Shown here one piece after another: positions 7,732-13,886 of a stretch of 21,782 nucleotides of DNA. The stretch lies in the NCBI GenBank assembly GCA_046597185.1, contig JBKJLF010000064.1:1-21782 (forward strand), written 5' to 3'. The notes under the pieces were generated by a model. That model saw nothing but the letters and a program-made list of their open reading frames with translations, searched no databases and was not told where the DNA came from. Source of the DNA: CAMBDR01 sp046597185. GTDB lineage: Bacteria; Pseudomonadota; Gammaproteobacteria; Burkholderiales; Burkholderiaceae_D. The stretch's first letter is position 1, and each line of letters starts with the position of its first letter. Made by a program: the position numbers and the translations under genes.

Positions 7732-9116
7732 GCCGCTACAGTTTGCGTAAGGTCTTGTTACGCTGGTTACTGGCTTCGTTTGGCGTATGTATTGTGGTGT
7801 TGCTGCCGATTGCTTATTCGGTACTCAATCGCCATGCTGAAGCGGCCTACGATCAAGCCTTGACCGATGGCACACTCGCTTTGGTGCCTTATCTGGCCAT
7901 CAATCAAGGTCAAGCCCGGTTTGAATTTCCCGCTGCTGCGGAAAAATATTTGCGCTCGGACCGCTTTGATAAAATCTATTTTCTGGTGCAAGGGCCACGG
8001 CACCAATTTATCGCTGGCGACCGCGAATTGGCGCAGATTGAACGGCGTGATTTACGCACCACCGATTTGCACACCACCCATACCGATCCCTTTTTATACG
8101 ATGCGCAATTTCACGGCAAGGCGATTCGGGTTAGTACCATTCAATTAATTGCGCAGCAAGAGCGCTACACCTTTACCATGGCAGAAACCACCAATAAACG
8201 TGAGCAAATTGCGGTGGGCTTGCGCATTGCCTTGCTTGTGCCGGTGTTGATTTTGGTTTTGGTGATTGCCATTACGATTTGGTTTGCCGTGCGTCAGGCG
8301 ATTGCACCGATTGATACCATCCGCGCCAGTTTGCAAAATATGCAGGACCGGGATTTGCGCGCGCTCGATGAAAATCACGCCCCGCTTGAAATTCGGCCGC
8401 TGGTGCATGAATTTAATGCCCTGCTTAAACGGCTGGAAGCGGCATCGGAAGCACAGCAACGCTTTGTTGCCAACGCTGCGCACCAATTGCGCACCCCCTT
8501 GGCAGGCGTGCGTACCCAGTTGGAATTAATCGATGCCGAAACCGAACCCCAGGTGCGCGCCAAACGGGTAGAACAAAGTATTGCCGCCGTTAGTCGGTTG
8601 GGACACTTGATTAATCAATTATTGACCCTGTTATCGGCGGCACCGGGTGCGCGTGAAGTCTTTCAGGGCGCGCAAGTGGATATTGCCAATATTATTCGCG
8701 ATCGTTCCAGCGAATGGGTGCGTTTGGCCTCGCCGCGCAATATCGATTTGGGCTTTGAATTACAGTCGGTGCGGCTGGTGGGCGATGGCTTGATGATCGG
8801 TGAAATGATCGCCAATTTGGTCGATAACGCCATTCGTTTCACCCCCGATGACGGCGTGGTGACCGTGCGTTGTGGCACCCAGGCGGAACACGCCCTGATT
8901 GAAGTAGAAGACAATGGGCCGGGTATTCCTCTGGCGGAGCGGGAACGCGTGTTTGAGCGTTTTTTCCGCTTGCCCGGCACCAAGGCCCAGGGCAGTGGGC
9001 TGGGTCTGGCGATTGTGGCCGAAGTGGCCAAAGGCATGGGCGGTAGTGTGAAACTGTTGGGCGGTGCAAATGGCGCAGGGTGTTTGGTGCAAATCCAATT
9101 ACCGCTGGGGCGTTAG
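7728..9116 (+). CDS. membrane sensor histidine kinase, TctE/QseC-like
   Basis: A 462-residue inner-membrane kinase that should phosphorylate the preceding response regulator. Membrane segments lie at about residues 11-31 and 164-187, enclosing a periplasmic sensor region of about 130 residues of the kind seen in TctE-type kinases (2CSK_N-like). A HAMP-like linker follows. The H box is NAAHQLRTPLAG with phosphorylated His252. The N box is NLVDNAIRF with Asn367, the G1 box EDNGPGIP is near residue 394, and the G2 box GSGLGLAIV is near 422. The gene is complete and ends only five bases from the convergent DUF1003 gene, leaving no room for a separate terminator. The signal sensed is unknown; TctE relatives sense tricarboxylates, which does not establish it here. 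Confidence 0.92.
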   Translation: MSRYSLRKVLLRWLLASFGVCIVVLLPIAYSVLNRHAEAAYDQALTDGTLALVPYLAINQGQARFEFPAAAEKYLRSDRFDKIYFLVQGPRHQFIAGDRELAQIERRDLRTTDLHTTHTDPFLYDAQFHGKAIRVSTIQLIAQQERYTFTMAETTNKREQIAVGLRIALLVPVLILVLVIAITIWFAVRQAIAPIDTIRASLQNMQDRDLRALDENHAPLEIRPLVHEFNALLKRLEAASEAQQRFVANAAHQLRTPLAGVRTQLELIDAETEPQVRAKRVEQSIAAVSRLGHLINQLLTLLSAAPGAREVFQGAQVDIANIIRDRSSEWVRLASPRNIDLGFELQSVRLVGDGLMIGEMIANLVDNAIRFTPDDGVVTVRCGTQAEHALIEVEDNGPGIPLAERERVFERFFRLPGTKAQGSGLGLAIVAEVAKGMGGSVKLLGGANGAGCLVQIQLPLGR

Positions 9117-9121
9117 CCAAC

Positions 9122-9820
9122 TCATTTGGGTTTGCTGTCGGCCATTAAATCCATTTGAATTTCTTGAATCTCCACCAGGCGCTCCCATTGATGGTTGAGC
9201 AGATGATCAATCTTTTGATGCAGGTGGCGAATTTCCAACTCGGCTTTAAGATTGACCTGGTAATCATGTTGCGCATGGATGCGGTCACGAGCTTCCTGTC
9301 GGTTTTGGCTCATCATGATCACCGGGGCTTGCACAGCCGCCAGACAAGATAAAATCAAGTTTAAGAAAATGAAGGGATAGGGATCAAACGGGCGGTATAA
9401 AAAGGTCAGCGAATTGACCGCCACCCACAGCAGCAGCGTGACCGAGAAAGAAATCAAAAAATACCAACTGCCACCAAATGACGCGATTTTGTCGGCCAGA
9501 CGCTGGCCCAGGGTGAGATTGGTTTCCATCTCCTGGAGTGGATTGCGTGATAGTGTTTCTTGCTGCTTGAGGCTCTCCAACACTTCGGAATCGAGTGCGC
9601 TAAGTTCGCCGCGTTCGGCTTCGAGTAGCGCTTTGACGTGTTCATGGCGGAATTTATTTAAGTCCTTGGTGCAAATCCAGCCGGAATCATTCCAACTGCC
9701 GATGGCTTTTAATACCAATTCTGCCACTGCGGAGCCTGCCAAAATGGCGCGCCGTAGTTCGGCGCGATTATTATTGCCACAAACCTGGCATTGACAAGGC
9801 GGTTTTATACGTTGATGCAT
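9122..9820 (-). CDS. DUF1003 family membrane protein
   Basis: A 232-residue protein of the DUF1003 family. The family core is easily seen: FGGSWYFLISF, then FDPYPFIFLNLILSCLAA, then QAPVIMMSQNRQ and DRIHAQHDYQVN. Two membrane helices lie at about 118-139 and 149-170, followed by a long charged helix likely to be a coiled coil (about 178-225). The N-terminus has a cysteine cluster (C9, C11, C14, with C50 further on) that could bind a metal. The start ATG has a ribosome site TAAGG (9827-9831) six bases upstream. Function in this family is not established. A 12-bp inverted repeat ends one base before the ribosome site. Confidence 0.9.
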   Translation of the reverse strand: MHQRIKPPCQCQVCGNNNRAELRRAILAGSAVAELVLKAIGSWNDSGWICTKDLNKFRHEHVKALLEAERGELSALDSEVLESLKQQETLSRNPLQEMETNLTLGQRLADKIASFGGSWYFLISFSVTLLLWVAVNSLTFLYRPFDPYPFIFLNLILSCLAAVQAPVIMMSQNRQEARDRIHAQHDYQVNLKAELEIRHLHQKIDHLLNHQWERLVEIQEIQMDLMADSKPK

Positions 9821-9831
9821 GGTGAACCTTA

Positions 9832-9896
9832 GAAGATGGAGCGGTCATAATGAATTGCGCATCATTTTACCGTAATTTTTATCTCGCTCCATCTTC
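9832..9896 (-). repeat. 12-bp perfect inverted repeat next to the DUF1003 ribosome site
   Basis: GAAGATGGAGCG (9832-9843) and CGCTCCATCTTC (9885-9896) are exact reverse complements, separated by 41 AT-rich bases. In the minus-strand transcript the stem begins about 19 bases after the binding-protein stop codon and ends immediately before the TAAGG ribosome site of the DUF1003 gene. It may be an mRNA hairpin or a pair of protein-binding sites around a promoter. No T-run follows, so it is not a standard terminator. Confidence 0.85.
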
Positions 9897-9915
9897 GTGT
9901 TTTCCTTGCTGTGAA

Positions 9916-11106
9916 TCAGTGTGCAAAACGGTTGTTTTTGCTAATCACCGTCATTTCAACAAAACGCGAGCCATTGTGGTTGGAAGGCGAGAAGTTGACC
10001 GCGAAACCACCGACATCATAATCCGCACCATCAATGGTTTCGAGTGCTTCAATCAGTTTTTGCCGGGTTAAATCCTTGCCAGCCCGACGCAAGCCTTCAG
10101 AAAATACCTTGGCGGCGATATACCCTTCCAAGCTGGAGAAATTGATATCTTTTTCACGTCCGGCTTTTTTCATGGCGCGTTGGAATTCAAATGCGATGGC
10201 GGTGCCAGCACTCCAGGGGAAGGGTACCACCTGGGAAATCACCGTACCCACGCCTTCACGCCCCAGTGTATCAGCCAGTGCCTGGCTACCTACAAACGAG
10301 ACATTGTAAAACATACCGAGGTAATTCCATTTACGCATTTCTTGCACAAACGCGGCGCAAGAGCTATAGGCACTGATTTGAATGATGGCGTCAGCCCGGG
10401 CGGGTAGAATTTTATCCACTGCTGCGCGCACATCGGTGCTGTTGCGTTGCACCGTGGCAGAAATCAGAATCTCCAGATTGTGTTGTTTTAATGCCCGTTC
10501 CACCCCGGCCAAACCGGCTTTGCCATAAGCATCATCCTGATAAAAGACGGCAATTTTTTTCAAGCCGTTTTTCACCAGACCATTCACCAAATGTTCGGTT
10601 TCATCGTAATAACTGCTGCGGATATTAAATACTTCCCTGTGAAATGGTTCACGCAAGGATTGCGCACCGGTAAAGGGGGCAAAGAAAGGGACTTTGGCTT
10701 TGGTAAAAATGGGTAGTGCTGCATTGGAGGTAGGGGTGCCAACATAGCCAAACAGGGCGAAAACATTGTCTACTTCAATTAATTTGCGAGTATTGCTGGC
10801 GGCAAGGTCAGATTCATATTTATCGTCTGCCGTAATAATGTCCACTTTGCGCCCATACACCCCGCCGCGTTCATTGAGTGCATCAAAATAGACTTTGGCA
10901 CCAGCATGCAATTGGGTGCCAAGTTGCCCGGCAGGGCCGGAAAAAGCGGCCGATTGGCCGAGCGTAATTTTAGTATCGCTCACGCCGTTTTCTGCGTGGG
11001 CCGGGGTGATTGAGGCGATAGAGCAAGCTGCGGCGAACAATAAACCAGGTAGGGGTTGGCGGATATGATTCAATAGTGAGGTAAAAAATGATGATTGACG
11101 TGACAT
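9916..11106 (-). CDS. periplasmic branched-chain amino-acid-type ABC substrate-binding protein
   Basis: A 396-residue secreted binding protein of the LivK/Peripla_BP_6 type. The signal peptide has basic residues, a hydrophobic core (PGLLFAAACSIASI) and a cleavage site after TPAHA, near residue 38. The mature part begins ENGVSDTKITLGQSAAFSGPAGQLG and has the two-lobed family pattern, including NERGGVYGRKVDIITADDKYE, FGYVGTPTSNAALPIF and VFYQDDAYGKAG. The ribosome site AAAGGAG lies seven bases before the ATG. No permease or ATPase gene is adjacent, so it is an orphan receptor that must use a distant transporter. The ligand is unknown: relatives bind leucine, amides or aromatic acids. Confidence 0.9.
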   Translation of the reverse strand: MSRQSSFFTSLLNHIRQPLPGLLFAAACSIASITPAHAENGVSDTKITLGQSAAFSGPAGQLGTQLHAGAKVYFDALNERGGVYGRKVDIITADDKYESDLAASNTRKLIEVDNVFALFGYVGTPTSNAALPIFTKAKVPFFAPFTGAQSLREPFHREVFNIRSSYYDETEHLVNGLVKNGLKKIAVFYQDDAYGKAGLAGVERALKQHNLEILISATVQRNSTDVRAAVDKILPARADAIIQISAYSSCAAFVQEMRKWNYLGMFYNVSFVGSQALADTLGREGVGTVISQVVPFPWSAGTAIAFEFQRAMKKAGREKDINFSSLEGYIAAKVFSEGLRRAGKDLTRQKLIEALETIDGADYDVGGFAVNFSPSNHNGSRFVEMTVISKNNRFAH

Positions 11107-11363
11107 GATACGACTCCTTTGTAAAAGGGGCTAACGCTACGGTCCACCACATTGGGTGTACATACTTCAGCTCAAAGCCCGAAACGATTATTTCCACATG
11201 AAAAGATTTCCGTGTGGCAAATCAGTGAATGCAGTGTAGGACAAGTTTTCCCGATAGTCCAGTCGGTCTTGTTGCGCCGCACAAAGTCAAAATAGTTATC
11301 TTTTTATTTCGTTTAAAATCTCTTAAGTGTAGTGCCAGACGGCTTTGTTGGTTTTGATGTTGA

Positions 11364-11514
11364 TTTTCGGAAACTAAACGCGGCAATTCGATTTTTTTTG
11401 ATCTCAGTGATTGTTTTTCCGGCAGTGACCCGTTTTCGAGAAAACAGAAACATCTTGATACATCTATCGGTAAGAGATTACAAATTGAGTTGTTTTTCGG
11501 AAACTCAATTCGAT
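11364..11514. repeat. two-part direct repeat in the AT-rich spacer
   Basis: TTTTCGGAAACT followed by CAATTCGAT occurs twice: at 11364-11375 plus 11384-11392 (8 bases between the parts), and at 11494-11505 plus 11506-11514 (no gap). The second copy is also the loop and right arm of the dyad AATTGAGTT-N10-AACTCAATT. Confidence 0.85.
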
Positions 11515-11567
11515 AGAAATAGCAGGTAAAATGAGAAAATAAGTGTATTTATGTAATGAAATTTGAG

Positions 11568-11594
11568 TTGAGCGGGGCCTTGAATCCCGCTCAA
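11568..11594 (-). terminator. hairpin after bdhA
   Basis: TTGAGCGGG (11568-11576) and CCCGCTCAA (11586-11594) form a perfect 9-bp stem with a 9-base loop, 21 bases past the bdhA stop codon. The minus-strand sequence that follows is AT-rich but has no long T-run, so termination may be partial or need Rho. Confidence 0.55.
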
Positions 11595-11615
11595 TGCCAT
11601 GCAGGATAGTGAAAA

Positions 11616-12398
11616 TCACTGCGCAGCCCAACCGCCATCCATATTCCAGGCGACGCCGCGCACTTGGCTGGCCGCTTCACTGCAAAAGAACACCGCCAGT
11701 GCGCCCAATTGCTCGGGGCTGACAAATTCGCCTGAAGGTTGTTTTTCTGCAAGCAAGCCTTGTTTTGCCATGTCATTGCTGACGCCTTCACGCTCAGCGC
11801 GTGCATCGACTTGTTTTTGCACCAATGGCGTGAGTACCCAGCCCGGACAAATGGCATTGCAGGTAATATTGGTTTTGGCATTTTCCAATGCCGTCACCTT
11901 GGTCAAACCCACCAAACCGTGTTTGGCCGCCACATAAGCCGACTTGTGCGCCGATGCCACCAAACCATGCACCGAGGCCAGATTAATGATGCGCCCCCAG
12001 TTTTGTTGTTGCATGTAGGGTAAAGCACAGCGGGTGGTGTGGAAGGCGGAGCTTAAGTTAATCGCCAGAATCGCATCCCAGCGTTCGGCTGGAAAGTCTT
12101 GAATTGGGGCGACATATTGAATGCCTGCATTATTGACCAGGATATCGATGCCGCCAAATTCGCGTGCAACATCGTTGATCATGGTTTCGATTTCATCCGG
12201 TTTCGACATATCCGCGCCATGGTAGCGAACCTGGACATGAAATTCCTGCGCCATGCCCTGGCGTAGTATTTCAATTTGCCCACTATCCCCAAATCCATTG
12301 AGGATGATATTGCTACCCTGGGTGGCCAATGCGCGAGCAATGCCCAAACCGATGCCGGACGTGGAGCCTGTGATCAGCGACGTTTTACCTTTTAACAT
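11616..12398 (-). CDS. bdhA: 3-hydroxybutyrate dehydrogenase
   Basis: A 260-residue short-chain dehydrogenase that interconverts 3-hydroxybutyrate and acetoacetate with NAD in the cytoplasm. The cofactor motif is GSTSGIGLG (11-19), NNAG is at 89-92, and the catalytic residues are Ser142, Tyr155 and Lys159. The residues reported for substrate binding in the Pseudomonas fragi enzyme are present at the same numbers: Gln94, His144, Lys152, Trp187, Gln196 and Trp257. This separates it from acetoacetyl-CoA reductase (PhaB). The ATG at 12398 has the ribosome site AAGGA with eight bases between; a TTG seven codons upstream is less likely. With scoAB it completes a route from 3-hydroxybutyrate to acetoacetyl-CoA, although the genes are 9 kb apart. 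Confidence 0.95.
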   Translation of the reverse strand: MLKGKTSLITGSTSGIGLGIARALATQGSNIILNGFGDSGQIEILRQGMAQEFHVQVRYHGADMSKPDEIETMINDVAREFGGIDILVNNAGIQYVAPIQDFPAERWDAILAINLSSAFHTTRCALPYMQQQNWGRIINLASVHGLVASAHKSAYVAAKHGLVGLTKVTALENAKTNITCNAICPGWVLTPLVQKQVDARAEREGVSNDMAKQGLLAEKQPSGEFVSPEQLGALAVFFCSEAASQVRGVAWNMDGGWAAQ

Positions 12399-12406
12399 GG
12401 TGTCAT

Positions 12407-12473
12407 TCCTTGTATGCAAGGCGCAAATCCTGTCTGTTTAGTGTTGTTCACCGTGGTTAAACAGGTTTTGCGC
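12407..12473 (-). promoter_or_regulatory. bdhA leader: ribosome-site hairpin plus 13-bp inverted repeat
   Basis: On the minus strand the ribosome site AAGGA (complement of 12407-12411) overlaps a small stem CCTTG-CATA-CAAGG (12408-12421). Directly upstream, GCGCAAATCCTGT (12421-12433) and ACAGGTTTTGCGC (12461-12473) pair over 12 of 13 positions with 27 bases between. A nested CTGTTTA/TAAACAG pair lies at 12434-12440 and 12458-12464. This could be an operator in the divergent promoter region or a structured leader. Confidence 0.55.
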
Positions 12474-12575
12474 GAATTCAATTGCGGGTTTTAAACTTTT
12501 TTACCCGAACGCCTATTAAAATAGGGGATTCGCGTTGTTACGCTTTGAATTTTACCGATGGAACAGGGTGCCGCC

Positions 12576-13451
12576 ATGATTGAAGCACAAATAAAGTCAG
12601 TTCAATGTTTTTCCGCGACAGGCTTACACGCCATGTCGTATAAAGAATGGGGTGATCCAGACAACCCGCAGGTTTTGGTTTGCGTGCATGGTTTGACCCG
12701 GGTTGGTTCGGACTTCGATGATTTGGCAAGGGCGATCTGCCATCAAACCCGCGTTATTTGCCCCGATGTGGTGGGGCGTGGCCGCTCTGACTGGTTGAAA
12801 AAGCCAGAATTTTATCAAGTGCCACAATATGTGAGCGATATGGTAACGCTCTTGGCACGGGTATTGCAACCCGACGCGGTGCAACAAGTCGATTGGTTGG
12901 GTACGTCCATGGGTGGGCTGATCGGAATGGGTTTGGCGTCGATGGAGAATAGTCCGATTCGGCGTTTCATCTTGAACGATATTGGCCCCACCCTCGACCC
13001 CGTGGCGATGCGCCGAATTGGTGAATATCTGGGCAAGAATATGTCGTATGCCAGTTTTGATGAGGCGGTGGCTTACATCAAAGAAATTTCACTGCCATTT
13101 GGCCCCCATAGTGATGCAGAATGGCGTAAGATTGCCTCTGACGTTTTGCGGCAAAATGATGATGGCAGTTGGATTCGGTTGTATGATCCCAACATCGCGC
13201 TGCCATTTATCAATGCGACCGAACAAAGCGCGGAGTATGGCCAGGCTGCATTGTGGGCCGCCTACGATGCAATCAAATGTCCCACCTTGTTGGTGCGCGG
13301 TGAAGCCTCGGATTTACTCACCCGTGCCACCGCAGAAGAAATGGGCCGACGTGGCCCCAAAGCACGCTTGATCGAATTAAAAGGCGTCGGCCATGCGCCA
13401 ACCTTTGTGCATGACGACCAAATCGATATCGTGAAACAGTTTTTAGCCTAA
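12576..13451 (+). CDS. alpha/beta hydrolase
   Basis: A 291-residue cytoplasmic hydrolase. The nucleophile elbow is WLGTSMGGLIG with Ser111; the likely acid is Asp246 (GEASDLL) and the base His273 (GVGHAPTF). The oxyanion block is VCVHGLTRVGSDFDDLA, and CPDVVGRGRSDW follows as in the lactonase, MenH and dehalogenase group. The start is taken at ATG 12576, where CAGGG lies about seven bases upstream; an ATG at 12558 would add six residues but has no ribosome site. It is followed 39 bases later by a RidA gene and then relA, all in one direction. The substrate cannot be named. A near-palindrome CCTATT-AA-AATAGG at 12512-12525 lies in its upstream region. Confidence 0.82.
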   Translation: MIEAQIKSVQCFSATGLHAMSYKEWGDPDNPQVLVCVHGLTRVGSDFDDLARAICHQTRVICPDVVGRGRSDWLKKPEFYQVPQYVSDMVTLLARVLQPDAVQQVDWLGTSMGGLIGMGLASMENSPIRRFILNDIGPTLDPVAMRRIGEYLGKNMSYASFDEAVAYIKEISLPFGPHSDAEWRKIASDVLRQNDDGSWIRLYDPNIALPFINATEQSAEYGQAALWAAYDAIKCPTLLVRGEASDLLTRATAEEMGRRGPKARLIELKGVGHAPTFVHDDQIDIVKQFLA

Positions 13452-13490
13452 ATTTGTAACATAATTTTTTCTGAATCAGGAGTGTGGCGA

Positions 13491-13850
13491 ATGAGTATTG
13501 AACGTATGCATATGGGAAAACGCATGTCGGAAGTGGCGGTTTTTCAAAATACCGTGTATCTGGCCGGGCAAGTGGCGGATGATCAAAGCCAGGATATTAC
13601 TGGTCAAACTCGTCAGGTGCTGGCTGCCATTGAGCGTTTATTGGCTGATGCAGGTAGCGACAAAGCGCATATTTTGCGTTGCCAAATTTACTTATCCGAT
13701 ATCGCTAATTTTGATGGTATGAATCTTGCTTGGGATGAATGGGTGGCGAGCGGCCATGCGCCCCCGCGTGCCACGGTTGAAGCGCGTTTGGCCAAGCCGG
13801 GTTGGTTGGTCGAGATGGTCGTGACGGCCGCCGTCGTTAAATCAGCTTGA
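13491..13850 (+). CDS. RidA family protein
   Basis: A 119-residue member of the RidA/YjgF family, trimeric proteins that hydrolyse reactive enamine/imine intermediates from PLP enzymes. The active-site arginine is present as Arg93 in PPRATVEARL, and the conserved Glu108 is present in WLVEMVVTA, so imine deaminase activity is plausible. The subgroup (with AGQVADD and IYLSD) differs from classical RidA, so the true substrate may differ. The ATG at 13491 is supported by CAGGAG at 13477-13482; an in-frame GTG at 13482 lies within that ribosome site and is rejected. Confidence 0.88.
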   Translation: MSIERMHMGKRMSEVAVFQNTVYLAGQVADDQSQDITGQTRQVLAAIERLLADAGSDKAHILRCQIYLSDIANFDGMNLAWDEWVASGHAPPRATVEARLAKPGWLVEMVVTAAVVKSA

Positions 13851-13886
13851 ATCGTCTTAAATTGGCTTAAATAAACAGACAAAATC

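Larger units (their letters stand above)
11107..11615. other. gene-free intergenic region, 0.5 kb
   Basis: No convincing gene is present; the short open frames lack ribosome sites and family features. It lies upstream of the binding-protein gene and downstream of bdhA (both minus). It holds the binding-protein ribosome site, an operator-like near-palindrome at 11194-11217 (CCACA, GAAA, then TTTC, TGTGG), two related copies of an AT-rich element (11364-11392 and 11494-11514), a short dyad GTTTTC-GA-GAAAAC near 11431, a 9-bp dyad AATTGAGTT-N10-AACTCAATT around the second element, and a hairpin at 11568-11594. Its base composition is clearly AT-richer than the flanking genes. Confidence 0.7.

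Noticed and set aside
11616..12398. Acetoacetyl-CoA reductase (PhaB) identity
   Set aside because: Gln94, His144, Lys152, Trp187, Gln196 and Trp257 match 3-hydroxybutyrate dehydrogenase position by position.
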